64,000 nt of DNA from Marichromatium bheemlicum (GTDB lineage: Bacteria > Pseudomonadota > Gammaproteobacteria > Chromatiales > Chromatiaceae): NCBI RefSeq assembly GCF_012276755.1, contig NZ_JAAXKX010000004.1, forward strand, positions 124,001 to 188,000. Reading direction: 5' to 3'. The translations under genes and the position numbers were made by a program. This document shows positions 17,605 through 27,072 of this stretch, in pieces; the stretch's first letter is position 1, and each line of letters opens with the position of its first letter. The notes under the pieces were generated by a model that worked only from the letters and a program-made list of their open reading frames with translations, ran no database searches and was not told the origin of the DNA.

Positions 17605-18207
17605 CTAGCGACCCGGACCCAGAAAAGCCGGCGGCCCATCGACGAAGGGCGGCGGTGGCGGCGGGGCATGGAGCAACGGCGGATACGGCCAGACCACCGG
17701 ATACGGCGCCCAGCGCTGCTCCATCCGCTCCCTGGCCAGACGACGCAGAGCGGCATGGTGTGCCGCCAGGCGCGCCTGGTAGGCCACCTGCGGGTCGCCT
17801 GGTGCAGTGACCACCTGAGGCGCGGGTGCGACCGGCGCGGCTGGCGCCAGCACCCCACCCGCCTCGTCACGCAGCGACCCCACCGCGCCCGACCCTGCCG
17901 CCGTGGGCGGAGACACCGTCTCTGGCGCGTCCGGCTCGGCAACAAGCGCCGGCAGGGCGATCACCTCGACATCGACGACAGCGACTTCGGCAGGCGCCGG
18001 GCTCGGCGCGGCGACCGATCCGAGCGTCGTCGACTCGGCCTGCGACATCGCCGACACCGACGCCTCCTCGGCACTGACGAGTTCGCGCCCCTCCCGCTCC
18101 AGCGAATCCCAATAGAGATAGGCGAAGACGAACACGCCGCCCCATAACAGGAACTTCGGCAACCAACTGATCACGGAACGGGTCTTGGGGGTTTCTGCAG
18201 CGGCCAT
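17605..18207 (-). CDS. membrane-anchored, Pro/Ala-rich hypothetical protein
   Basis: The ATG at 18207 has GGAG seven bases upstream and gives 200 residues. Residues about 17-33 form one transmembrane helix (FLLWGGVFVFAYLYW) after a short basic cytoplasmic tail. The rest should be periplasmic and is low-complexity, rich in Ala, Pro, Val and Glu. It ends in a proline-rich stretch with PPLLHAPPPPPPF. A helical part (YQARLAAHHAALRRLARERMEQRW) precedes that tail. No family is recognisable. The architecture recalls TonB-like or envelope-spanning linker proteins, but no TonB C-terminal motif is seen. Confidence 0.6.
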   Translation of the reverse strand: MAAAETPKTRSVISWLPKFLLWGGVFVFAYLYWDSLEREGRELVSAEEASVSAMSQAESTTLGSVAAPSPAPAEVAVVDVEVIALPALVAEPDAPETVSPPTAAGSGAVGSLRDEAGGVLAPAAPVAPAPQVVTAPGDPQVAYQARLAAHHAALRRLARERMEQRWAPYPVVWPYPPLLHAPPPPPPFVDGPPAFLGPGR

Positions 18208-18366
18208 CCGAGTACTCCATGGTGAGATGGTCGGGGCGACCCCGGGGGACGCCCCGGGGCGCGACATGCGCCACCGCCTCGGCGTGCAACGACGCCGGGA
18301 GGGGTCCGACAAACACACATCACCGTGCCGCGAGCGCCGAAACGACGACCTGGCCCGGGAACCGAA

Positions 18367-19140
<774 letters not shown>

Positions 19141-19218
19141 TTACCGGAGAGGCCACAGGAATCCAAAGATCGGGGTCGAGCCTCCCGCCGCGGGGCCGAA
19201 ACGCCCCTGATCGCGCGC

Positions 19219-19668
19219 TCAGGGGACGATCGAGGTCTCGCGGAGGATCCCCGCCTCGATCAGCTTGGGCAGCAACACCTGCTCTTCTCGATCGATCCTG
19301 GATTCGACCATGTCAAGGATTTCATGGGATTGCGCGAGAAAAGTCTCGCAGAAATCGAAATCACAGTCCTTCAGCCAGCGCTTGTGATAGGCGCGGAAGG
19401 TCTGTCGCAACGGCCGCTCACCGCTAATGAAGCCCCAGGCGATCGACTTGGCACGGGGATCCTCGTGGATCAACAGCCCGGGATAGAGACTGCGGTCCTC
19501 CTGGGCGAGGTGTTCGCGAACCCGCCGCCCGAAGTCGCACAACAGCTGGTGAGCTGTTCTGGCATTGGGGCGAATCCGCAGTAGGTCGGGGGCGAGCAGC
19601 GCGCGCAGGTCATCGATCATCTGGCGCAGTTCCGCGTGTGAGTCGCGGTAGGTGTCGAGCGTGTGCAT
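19219..19668 (-). CDS. hemerythrin-like (HHE) domain protein
   Basis: This 149-residue all-helical protein has hemerythrin-type iron ligands. Residue His11 (DSHAEL), the HxxxE pair in REHLAQED, and a further His in AYHKRW are present. At the place of the final HxxxE ligand pair the protein reads SRIDREEQVLLP, where Arg replaces the usual His, so the di-iron site may be incomplete or use another His (AQSHEI). Such proteins bind oxygen, NO or iron, or sense them. It lies between hpt and the MTI phosphorylase on the same strand, an uncommon insertion in this salvage cluster. Confidence 0.72.
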   Translation of the reverse strand: MHTLDTYRDSHAELRQMIDDLRALLAPDLLRIRPNARTAHQLLCDFGRRVREHLAQEDRSLYPGLLIHEDPRAKSIAWGFISGERPLRQTFRAYHKRWLKDCDFDFCETFLAQSHEILDMVESRIDREEQVLLPKLIEAGILRETSIVP

Positions 19669-19820
19669 GTCATCCTCGGGGTTGAGCGATCGATGGGACG
19701 CGACCCATCAAGCAGTATCGTCGCGCCCCGCGAGGATGTATACCAGGATGGCGGGAATAGTCAAAAAGCGCTTAATTATATTGTGTTTTTCGACCACCCC
19801 TACTGACCGGGCACGCCCCC

Positions 19821-20372
19821 TCAGACATCCTCGTCGGCGACTGCGTAGATGCCGCGGGCGTTGCGGAAATAGTTCTTGTAGTCGAGCCCGTAACCATAGA
19901 GATAGCGATCAGCCACCTCGACACCGATGATGTCGGCCTCGCACTGGTGCGGGCGCTGCTTGGCAACCAACACCGCGCTCTGCACGCTTGCCGCACCATC
20001 CTCGTGACAGGCGCGCTGCACCTGATCGAGGGTGATGCCCTCGTCGAGGATGTCATCGACCACCAACACGTGTTCGCCACGGATCGCGTCCGACGGGCGA
20101 TGCCGCCACGCCAGCTCACCGCCGCTGGTCGCACCTTGGTAGCGACTGGCGTGGATGTAGTTGACCCGCAGCGGGAAGTCGAGCCGGGGCAGCAACAACC
20201 CGGCGGTGATCACCGCGCCGGTCATCACACAGAGGATCAACGGGTCCTTGTCGCCGAGACGCTCGGTGATGGTCGCCGCCATGCGATCGAGCGCCGCCTC
20301 CATGTCCTCGTGCGACACCAGGCACTCGGCGCGCGCGGCGACACCCTCATACTGACTACGATCGAGCTTCAT
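19821..20372 (-). CDS. hpt: hypoxanthine-guanine phosphoribosyltransferase
   Basis: The protein has 183 residues and converts hypoxanthine or guanine plus PRPP to IMP or GMP. The PRPP-binding motif VLVVDDILDEGITL is intact, MTGAVITAGLLLPRL precedes it, and VADRYLYGYGLDYKNYFRN near the end matches the purine-binding loop region of this HGPRT subfamily. Its ATG overlaps the nagZ stop codon (ATGA), so the two are translationally coupled. Together with the MTI phosphorylase, this forms a purine salvage unit. Confidence 0.93.
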   Translation of the reverse strand: MKLDRSQYEGVAARAECLVSHEDMEAALDRMAATITERLGDKDPLILCVMTGAVITAGLLLPRLDFPLRVNYIHASRYQGATSGGELAWRHRPSDAIRGEHVLVVDDILDEGITLDQVQRACHEDGAASVQSAVLVAKQRPHQCEADIIGVEVADRYLYGYGLDYKNYFRNARGIYAVADEDV

Positions 20373-21448
20373 CCTACATTGGTCTCCGAATCTGTGGGGT
20401 CATCGAGCCCGAGTTCGAGACTGTCGTGGGTCTCGAGCCGGGCGGCGTGGTCGACCGCGCGCTGCCACTCGGGGCACTCGCGCAGGTGTAATCGGTCTCG
20501 CCCACCACGACCGTGCATCCGCAACAGACGCAGCGCCGCGGCGGGATCGGTGGCATCGGCAAAGCCCTCGACGAGGGCGAGCGCGGCGGGACGATTGTTG
20601 CAGATCAGCAGCACGTCGCAACCCGCCCGGTGGGCGGCACGGGCGCGTTGAAGGTGATCGCCCCCAACCGCAGCCGCCCCCATGTTGAGGTCATCGCTGA
20701 AGATCACCCCTTGGAAGCCGAGCCGTTGACGCAGGATCTCACCGAGCCAACGCGACGAGAATCCGGCCGGCTCTGGCGCCACCTGCGGATAGACGACGTG
20801 CGCGGGCATCAGCCCCTCGAGACCGCGTGCAATCAGCCGCTCGAAGGGCACCAGGTCCTCCATCGCCAGCTCACCGTAACGGCGTGGATCACACGGCAGG
20901 GCCTGATGCGAATCCACCGCCACCCCGCCATGACCGGGGAAGTGCTTGCCCACGGCGGCCATGCCCGCGCGGCGCATCCCCTCGGCCCAGGCCAGCGCCA
21001 GCTCGGCGACCTGCTCGGGCGCGGCACCGAAGGCGCGATCCCCCACCACCGCGCAGAGCCCCCGGTCGAGGTCGAGCACCGGGGCAAAGCTGAAATCGAC
21101 GCCGACGGCACGCAACTCGGCGGCCATCAGCCAGCCGAGCCGGTCGCAGAGTTCACGGGCACGAGCGGGATCGCGGCCATAGAGCGCGGCAAACCGCCCC
21201 ATCGCCGGCAACCGGGTGAAGCCCTCGCGAAAGCGCTGCACGCGCCCCCCTTCCTGATCGACACCGATCAGGAGCGGCGGCGTGCGCAGGGCGTGGATCT
21301 CGGCGGTGAGCGCGGCAAGCTGCGCGGGGTCGGCGTAGTTGCGGGCAAACAAGATCACCCCACCGACGGCCGGGTGACGCAGCAGCTCGCGGTCCTCGGC
21401 GGTGAGTGTGATGCCCGCGATGTCGAGCATGATCGGGCCTAGCGACAT
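20369..21448 (-). CDS. nagZ: beta-N-acetylhexosaminidase (peptidoglycan recycling)
   Basis: The ATG at 21448 gives 359 residues, close to the usual 330-360; longer frames run into the upstream repeat and are not credible. NagZ removes GlcNAc from muropeptides in the cytosol. Glycoside hydrolase family 3 features are present: LLIGVDQEGGRVQRF, GKHFPGHGGVAVDSHQ with the general acid/base His, and VIFSDDLNMGAAAV with the nucleophile Asp. It overlaps hpt by four bases at its 3' end. The starting methionine is followed by SLGPIMLDI, matching homologues. Confidence 0.94.
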   Translation of the reverse strand: MSLGPIMLDIAGITLTAEDRELLRHPAVGGVILFARNYADPAQLAALTAEIHALRTPPLLIGVDQEGGRVQRFREGFTRLPAMGRFAALYGRDPARARELCDRLGWLMAAELRAVGVDFSFAPVLDLDRGLCAVVGDRAFGAAPEQVAELALAWAEGMRRAGMAAVGKHFPGHGGVAVDSHQALPCDPRRYGELAMEDLVPFERLIARGLEGLMPAHVVYPQVAPEPAGFSSRWLGEILRQRLGFQGVIFSDDLNMGAAAVGGDHLQRARAAHRAGCDVLLICNNRPAALALVEGFADATDPAAALRLLRMHGRGGRDRLHLRECPEWQRAVDHAARLETHDSLELGLDDPTDSETNVG

Positions 21449-21540
21449 GGGGCGGTCATCCTGCTGCGGCTGCGGTCGGGGTCCGGCGCTGACCGGACCG
21501 CTCTGAATGGCCGTCTTTTTAACACAGCGCCGGTGGGGGG

Positions 21541-21603
21541 GCCACCAGCCACCAGCCACCAGCCACCAGCCACCAGCCACCAGCCACCAGCCACCAGCCA
21601 CCA
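21541..21603 (+). repeat. tandem heptamer repeat, nine copies of GCCACCA
   Basis: Nine perfect, uninterrupted copies of the 7-bp unit GCCACCA occupy 63 bases upstream of nagZ. The unit is not a multiple of three, and any frame through it gives repeated Trp-Leu-Val-Ala-Gly or Pro-Ala-Thr-Ser-His peptides without homology. The copy number is likely to be variable. Confidence 0.95.
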
Positions 21604-21610
21604 GCAGATT

Positions 21611-21755
21611 TTGAACCGCAAAGACACAAAGCGCGCAAAGGGGGGTGAATATGAAGGCTCCAGCGCCGATACGGCACCTCACTGGAGGCTGATCGCTGGC
21701 CACTGGAGGCCAAGTCTACTTCTTCCTTCGCGCTCTTCGCAGCTTTGCGGTTCAA
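21611..21755. repeat. REP/MITE-like inverted repeat element with AACCGCAAAG ends
   Basis: The left end reads TTGAACCGCAAAGACACAAA, and the right end contains its complement (CTTTGCGGTTCAA at 21743-21755), both followed inward by GCGC-rich variants. About 80 bases with two CACTGGAGGC-like copies lie between. Related AACCGCAA(A/G)GAC sequences recur at about 57855 and 58176. This family of short intergenic repeats is common in many GC-rich genomes. Together with the heptamer array, it fills the 319-bp gap between nagZ and the permease gene. Confidence 0.7.
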
Positions 21756-21767
21756 GCGGTTCAATCG

Positions 21768-22568
21768 TTACATGACGCCCTGACTGCGCGCCCGCACATC
21801 GAGCCGATCGCGCAGCCAGTCACCAAGTAGGTTGACGGCGAGGGTCACGGCGAACAGCGCCACGCCGGGGGCGATCACCAGGTGCGGAGCGACCAGTAGA
21901 TAGGACACGCCATCGCGCAGCATGCTGCCCCAGGAGGCATCGGGCGGTTGGATGCCGAGCCCGAGGAAGGAGAGCCCGGCCTCGGCGACGATCGCCGCAG
22001 CGATGCCGAAGGTGGCCTCGACCAGCAGCGGCGCGAGCGCCAACGGTAGCAGATGACGCCAGAGGATGCGCCAGGTGCCGCAGCCCAGGGCGCGCGCGGC
22101 GAGGACGTGCTCGCGCTCGGCCAGGGTCAGCGCCTGGGCGCGCGCCAGCCGCGCATAGCCGACCCAACCGACCATGCCTAGCGCGATCACCAAGTTGTCG
22201 ACCCCGGGACCGAGCAGCCCGGCCAGGGCGATCGCCAGTAGGATCCCCGGAAAGGCGAGGAACAGGTCGATCATCCTGACCACCAGCCGGTCCACCCAGC
22301 CGCCGAGCAGCCCGGCGGCAAGGCCGAGCAGGGTCCCCAGAGCGGCGGCGAAGGCCACCACCCCAAACCCGACCAGCAGCGAGACCCGGGCGCCGATCAA
22401 TAACCGCTCATGGACCGGGCGACCCAGTGCATCGGTGCCGAGCGGCGCACCCGGCATCGGTCCGGCGAGCAGCGTCTTGAGCTCAACCCGGTTCGGCGCC
22501 TCGACCAACCAGGGCGCGCACAGCGCCGCGCCGATCCAGATCAGCAACACCACGACCGCCAGTCGCAC
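21768..22568 (-). CDS. ABC transporter permease, DppC/OppC type
   Basis: The GTG at 22568, eight bases after AGGAGG, gives 266 residues. An N-terminal segment typical of DppC (LLIWIGAALCAPWLVEAP) is followed by the GTDALGRPVHERLLIGARVSL motif. Five hydrophobic helices and the EAA loop (ARALGCGTWRILWRHLLPLALAPL) come next. The end contains FLGLGIQPPDASWGSML, diagnostic for peptide/nickel-type permeases. A permease of this type needs a DppB partner, ATPases and a binding protein, and none lies nearby. The gene sits alone between a repeat region and ftsH, so it is probably an orphan part of a dispersed system. Confidence 0.85.
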   Translation of the reverse strand: MRLAVVVLLIWIGAALCAPWLVEAPNRVELKTLLAGPMPGAPLGTDALGRPVHERLLIGARVSLLVGFGVVAFAAALGTLLGLAAGLLGGWVDRLVVRMIDLFLAFPGILLAIALAGLLGPGVDNLVIALGMVGWVGYARLARAQALTLAEREHVLAARALGCGTWRILWRHLLPLALAPLLVEATFGIAAAIVAEAGLSFLGLGIQPPDASWGSMLRDGVSYLLVAPHLVIAPGVALFAVTLAVNLLGDWLRDRLDVRARSQGVM

Positions 22569-22758
22569 CCCACCGCCCTCCTGCCTGATCCATCATCCCC
22601 ACCCGGGAACCTGAGCGCCTATGGTAGGCTCTCAGCACGGTACGGGCCGAGCGCCCGGGTCGCGTTTGGATTTCCGCTCCATGCCCCGATCTAACCGGAC
22701 AACCGCCGGTGTTGGGCACCGCGCACGCTGTATTTGGTCAACGAGGACGAAGGCTCGC

Positions 22759-24687
22759 ATGAATCCAAGAAACTTCCACATCCTGCTCTGGATCGCGGTC
22801 ACCCTGTGGCTGGTGATGATGCTCAACGGCATGACCTCGCCAGAGGGTATCGAGACCCGCAACCTGAGCTACAGCGAGTTCCTGAGCGAACTGCACGAGG
22901 GCGCGGTGCGCGAGGTCACCATCCAGGACCAGACCATCCAGGGTACGCGGACCGATGGCTCGCGCTTCGAGACCTATGACCCCAACGACCCCGGCCTGAT
23001 CGGCGATCTGCTCAATCAGGGCGTGGCGATTCGTGCCGAGCCGCCCGAGGAGCCGAGCGTATTGATGCAGGTGATCATCGGCTGGCTGCCCTTCATCCTG
23101 CTGATCGGCATCTGGTTCTGGTTCATGCGTCGCAACAGCGGCGGTGGCGCCGGCGGTGGCATCTTCAATTTCGGCAAGAGCCGCGCGCGCCAGCACGCCG
23201 AGGGTGAGGTCAAGGTGACGCTGCGTGACGTCGCCGGGGTCGAGGAGGCCAAGGAAGAGGTCGGCGAGCTGGTCGATTTCCTCAAGAGCCCGCAGAAATT
23301 CTCCAACCTCGGCGGCCGCATCCCCCGCGGCGTGCTCATGGTCGGCCCCCCCGGCACCGGCAAGACGCTGCTCGCACGCGCCATCGCCGGCGAGGCGCGG
23401 GTACCCTTCTTCAGCATCTCCGGCTCGGACTTCGTCGAGATGTTCGTCGGTGTCGGCGCCTCGCGGGTACGTGACCTCTTCGAGCAAGCCAAGAAGAGTG
23501 CGCCCTGCATCATCTTCATCGACGAGATCGATGCCGTCGGACGTAAGCGCGGCGCCGGGCTCGGCGGTGGCCACGACGAGCGTGAGCAGACCCTCAACCA
23601 GCTGCTCGTCGAGATGGACGGTTTCGCCGGCACCGAGGGCATCATCGTCATCGCCGCAACCAACCGCGCCGACGTCCTCGATCCAGCGCTGTTGCGCCCG
23701 GGGCGCTTCGACCGCCAGGTGGTGGTCGGTCTGCCCGATCTCTCCGGGCGTGCCGCCATTCTCGAGGTCCACCTGCGCAAGGTCCCGGTGGCCGACGACA
23801 TCGACGCGCGCACCATCGCCCGCGGCACGCCCGGTTTCTCCGGTGCCGATCTCGCCAACCTGGTCAACGAGGCGGCACTGTTCGCCGCGCGCCGCAACAA
23901 GGCGCGTGTCGACATGGAGGACATGGAACAGGCCAAGGACAAGATCATGATGGGCGCCGAGCGCCGCTCGATGGTGATGTCCGAGTCGGAGAAGAAGCTC
24001 ACCGCCTACCACGAGGCCGGACACGCCATCGTCGGGCGGCTGGTGCCCGAGCACGACCCCGTCCATAAGGTCAGCATCATCCCGCGCGGACGCGCCCTCG
24101 GTGTCACCCTGTTCCTCCCCGAGCGCGACCGCTACAGCATGAGCAAGCGCCAGCTCGAGAGCCAGATCTCGAGCCTGTTCGGCGGGCGCATCGCCGAGGA
24201 GATGATCTTCGGACCCGAGCATGTCACCACCGGCGCCTCCAACGACATCGAGCGCGCCACCGACATCGCCCGCAACATGGTCACCCGCTTCGGCCTCTCC
24301 GATGTCATGGGCCCCCTGGCCTACGCCGAGGACGAGAGCGAGGTCTTCCTGGGGCGCTCGGTCACCCAGCAACGCCACGTCTCCCCGGAGACGGCCCAGG
24401 CGATCGACCAGTCGGTACGTCAGATCATCGATCGCAACTACCAGCGCTCGCGCCAGCTCCTCGAGGACAACCTCGACAAGCTCCACGCCATGGCCGAAGC
24501 ACTGCTGAAGTTCGAGACCATCGACAAGGCGCAGATCGACGACATCATGTCGGGTCGCACCATGCGCGAACCCGATGACGACACCGGCAACACCCCGACC
24601 TCGCAGGGTGACGGCCCGACCCCGGCCCCCTCAGGCCAGGGCAGCCCCCGCCCACCGATCGTCGGCGGCCCGGTCGGCGAGGTCTGA
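22759..24687 (+). CDS. ftsH: ATP-dependent zinc metalloprotease FtsH
   Basis: The ATG at 22759 gives 642 residues. FtsH is a membrane-bound AAA+ protease that degrades misassembled membrane proteins and regulators. Transmembrane helix 1 is near residues 6-24, and helix 2 ([19 protein letters not shown]) near 100-118, with a periplasmic part between. The AAA domain has Walker A GPPGTGKT (about residue 196), Walker [12 protein letters not shown] and the second region of homology. The protease domain has HEAGH (about residue 418). The C-terminus is Gly/Pro-rich. The usual rrmJ-ftsH-folP-glmM context is absent, so this may be a second FtsH copy in the genome. Confidence 0.95.
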   Translation: MNPRNFHILLWIAVTLWLVMMLNGMTSPEGIETRNLSYSEFLSELHEGAVREVTIQDQTIQGTRTDGSRFETYDPNDPGLIGDLLNQGVAIRAEPPEEPSVLMQVIIGWLPFILLIGIWFWFMRRNSGGGAGGGIFNFGKSRARQHAEGEVKVTLRDVAGVEEAKEEVGELVDFLKSPQKFSNLGGRIPRGVLMVGPPGTGKTLLARAIAGEARVPFFSISGSDFVEMFVGVGASRVRDLFEQAKKSAPCIIFIDEIDAVGRKRGAGLGGGHDEREQTLNQLLVEMDGFAGTEGIIVIAATNRADVLDPALLRPGRFDRQVVVGLPDLSGRAAILEVHLRKVPVADDIDARTIARGTPGFSGADLANLVNEAALFAARRNKARVDMEDMEQAKDKIMMGAERRSMVMSESEKKLTAYHEAGHAIVGRLVPEHDPVHKVSIIPRGRALGVTLFLPERDRYSMSKRQLESQISSLFGGRIAEEMIFGPEHVTTGASNDIERATDIARNMVTRFGLSDVMGPLAYAEDESEVFLGRSVTQQRHVSPETAQAIDQSVRQIIDRNYQRSRQLLEDNLDKLHAMAEALLKFETIDKAQIDDIMSGRTMREPDDDTGNTPTSQGDGPTPAPSGQGSPRPPIVGGPVGEV

Positions 24688-24708
24688 GCGACCGCACCCG
24701 ACCGTCAC

Positions 24709-24730
24709 AGCGGCGGCGCTCGCCGCCGCT
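24709..24730 (+). terminator. hairpin downstream of ftsH
   Basis: AGCGGCGGCG pairs perfectly with CGCCGCCGCT across a two-base loop, starting 22 bases past the ftsH stop. No U tract follows, so termination may be partial or factor-dependent. Confidence 0.45.
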
Positions 24731-24816
24731 GCTCGAGCGGGCAGCGCGCCCCATCGCGGTGCCCGCGTCCTGGTGATAGCATCGCGCTCCCGCAACCCTC
24801 TCCTGCAGGAGCCCCG

Positions 24817-25419
24817 ATGTCCCCAACCAAACTGGTCCTCGCCTCCACCTCACCGTTTCGGCGCGCCCTGCTCGAACGCCTGGGGCTGGCATTTACCACC
24901 GCCGACCCCGCGATCGACGAGACCCCACGCCCCGACGAACCGGCACAAGCCCTGGTATTACGCCTGGCCGAGGCCAAGGCCCGCGCCGTCGCCCAGCACC
25001 AACCTGAGGCCCTGATCATCGGCTCCGACCAGGTCGCGAGCATCGACGGCCAGATCCTCGGCAAACCCGGCGGACACGAGGCCGCGGTCGCGCAGCTCAG
25101 TCTCTGTGCCGGACGCACCGTCACCTTCCAGACCGGGCTCTGCCTGCTCGATGCCGCCAGCGGGCGCGCCCAGACCCTGGTCGAACCCTTCCGGGTCCAG
25201 ATGCGCGCACTCAGCCACGCGCAGATCGCCGGCTATGTCGCCCGTGAGCGCCCCTTCTTCAGTGCCGGCAGCTTCAAGTCGGAGGGGCTCGGCATCGCCC
25301 TGTTCGAGCGACTCGAGGGCGAGGACCCCAACGCGCTGATCGGGCTGCCGCTGATCCGACTAGTGACCCTGCTGCGGAGCCACGGCATCGACCCGCTGAC
25401 CCAGGGCTCATCGGCCTGA
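24817..25419 (+). CDS. Maf-like nucleotide pyrophosphatase, YceF type
   Basis: The protein has 200 residues. Maf proteins hydrolyse modified nucleoside triphosphates; the YceF branch prefers 7-methyl-GTP. Family motifs are LVLASTSPFRRALLERLGL at the start (SxSPxR loop), IDETPRP, EALIIGSDQVAS, LGKPG and FFSAGSFKSEGLG. The last, with GSFKSEG, supports YceF over the dTTP/UTP-specific YhdE group. The start is preceded by CAGGAG. YceF is commonly found next to rluC and sppA or plsX in other bacteria; here it stands between ftsH and the transglycosylase gene. Confidence 0.88.
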   Translation: MSPTKLVLASTSPFRRALLERLGLAFTTADPAIDETPRPDEPAQALVLRLAEAKARAVAQHQPEALIIGSDQVASIDGQILGKPGGHEAAVAQLSLCAGRTVTFQTGLCLLDAASGRAQTLVEPFRVQMRALSHAQIAGYVARERPFFSAGSFKSEGLGIALFERLEGEDPNALIGLPLIRLVTLLRSHGIDPLTQGSSA

Positions 25420-25611
25420 CCGACGCCCGCCCCGAGACCAGCTGCACATCCGACACCTTCGAAATTAAGGGGTTTTGCCGATTGCGTGGCGCCGCGCTCA
25501 CGGGCGAGACTTGATCGGGCAGGGTGCGCGGATCAGACGACCGGGCGCGACCCGATCCTACCGACGACGGACCCGTTCGCAGGAACCCGAAGACCACAGG
25601 AGCCGCCGACC

Positions 25612-27027
25612 ATGCGACCTGACCCCGTTTGCCGCTGCCGCCCACGCTGGATGCTGGGCGCGCTGTCTCTCATGCTGCTCGTACTCTCGGGCTGTGCCAG
25701 CACCGGCATGCACGGCCACTATGGCTCGGAGCGCTTCCCGGTACCCGACGAGATCGCCGATAACGTCGATTTCTGGCGCCACGTCTACGGCGTCTGGCGC
25801 CGTGACCAGATCGCCTTCCACGACGATCGCCATCTCGGGGTGATCTACGAGGTCGCCACCCTCCCCGGCGCCAGCCAAGAGTCCTATACCCCTGAGCAAC
25901 GCGCCTGGATCGCCGCGCGCAAGCGCCACCACGCCAAGCGCGTGCGCGCGCTCGAGACCGCCTTGCGTGAACAGCGCCCCCTCGAGCGCGCCGATCGCCA
26001 ATTGCTGGCCCGGTTCGAGCAGGCCGGTGGTCGCGAGGCGGTGTTCGGCGCCGATGACCGGGTCCGTTCCCAACGCGGACTGCGCGAGCGCTTCAAGCGC
26101 GGGGTCGAGATCAGCGGTCGCTACGACGGCATCTTCCGCGAGATCATGCGCGCCCACGGCGTACCCGAGGACCTGGCCTATCTGCCACACGTCGAGTCCT
26201 CCTTCCAGACCCACGCCCGTTCAAGTGTTGGTGCCGGCGGGGTGTGGCAGTTCATGCCCGCGACCGGACGACTGTTCATGACCGTCGATGGCGACGTCGA
26301 CGAACGCTTCGACCCCATCCTTGCCGCCGACGGTGCCGCCCGCTATCTCGCCCAGGCCCATCGCAAACTCGGCAGTTGGCCGCTGGCGATCACCTCCTAC
26401 AACCATGGCCAGGGCGGTATGGCACGCGCCAAGGCACAATACGGCGACGACATCGGTCGTATCGTCGAGGACTACGACGGACGTTACTTCGGCTTCGCCT
26501 CGCGCAACTTCTACGCCGAGTTCGTCGCCGCCCGCGAGGTCGCCGCCCATGCTCGACGCTACTTCCCCGAGGGGCTGACCTATGAACGCCCCTGGCGCCA
26601 CGATCGTCTGGTGCTGCGCCACAGCCTGCCGGTACATCGTTTGGCCAGCCACTACGCGCTCTCCCCCCATCAGCTCAGCGCGCTCAACCTGCACTGGCGC
26701 ACCCACCTCTCCGAGGGCCGCCGACCGATACCGGCCGGCACCACGGTCTGGCTCCCCGAGGGCAGTCTGCAGCGTATCGCCAGCCACCCACCGGCGGTCC
26801 CGGTGGTGGTCGAGCGCAAACCCGCGCCGCGCCCCCAGATCGCCAGCACACCGAGGCGGGGCCAGGCCGCGGCGAGTCGCTATCACATCGTCCAACCCAA
26901 CGAGACCCTGTATCGGGTTGCACTCGAGAACGGCCTGACCGTGCCCCAGCTGCGCGCGCTCAACCAGCTCACCCCTGGCGACAACGCCATCCACCCGGGG
27001 CAGCGGTTGCGTATCGGTGGGATCTAG
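25612..27027 (+). CDS. membrane-bound lytic murein transglycosylase, MltD-like lipoprotein with LysM
   Basis: The ATG at 25612, about nine bases after AGGAG, gives 471 residues. A lipoprotein signal ends in LVLSGC (about residue 27). The SLT domain (about residues 170-310) carries YLPHVESSFQTHARSS with the catalytic Glu, GAGGVWQFMPATGRLF, and ITSYNHGQGGMARA. One LysM-like region around residues 335-385 and a clear LysM at about 420-465 (YHIVQPNETLYRVALENG; LRALNQLTPGDN) bind peptidoglycan. MltD enzymes cleave the MurNAc-GlcNAc bond to form 1,6-anhydro ends in the periplasm; NagZ later processes such products. Between the lipobox and the SLT domain lies an atypical Arg/His-rich helical region. 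Confidence 0.88.
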   Translation: MRPDPVCRCRPRWMLGALSLMLLVLSGCASTGMHGHYGSERFPVPDEIADNVDFWRHVYGVWRRDQIAFHDDRHLGVIYEVATLPGASQESYTPEQRAWIAARKRHHAKRVRALETALREQRPLERADRQLLARFEQAGGREAVFGADDRVRSQRGLRERFKRGVEISGRYDGIFREIMRAHGVPEDLAYLPHVESSFQTHARSSVGAGGVWQFMPATGRLFMTVDGDVDERFDPILAADGAARYLAQAHRKLGSWPLAITSYNHGQGGMARAKAQYGDDIGRIVEDYDGRYFGFASRNFYAEFVAAREVAAHARRYFPEGLTYERPWRHDRLVLRHSLPVHRLASHYALSPHQLSALNLHWRTHLSEGRRPIPAGTTVWLPEGSLQRIASHPPAVPVVVERKPAPRPQIASTPRRGQAAASRYHIVQPNETLYRVALENGLTVPQLRALNQLTPGDNAIHPGQRLRIGGI

Positions 27028-27072
27028 CGCGGTATCACCACGGCGTCCCTGGAGACACCGTGCATGCCCGGC

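Noticed and set aside
21541-21603. possible CRISPR array
   Set aside because: The heptamer is contiguous with no spacers, and no cas gene is nearby.
20369-21703. 444-residue version of NagZ starting at 21703
   Set aside because: The extra residues come from the heptamer repeat region and read as repeated Trp-Leu-Val-Ala-Gly; the ATG at 21448 agrees with the family.
22738-24486. 582-codon open frame opposite ftsH
   Set aside because: It is fully contained in the ftsH antisense strand and its product is rich in Asp, Leu and Gly with no motif.
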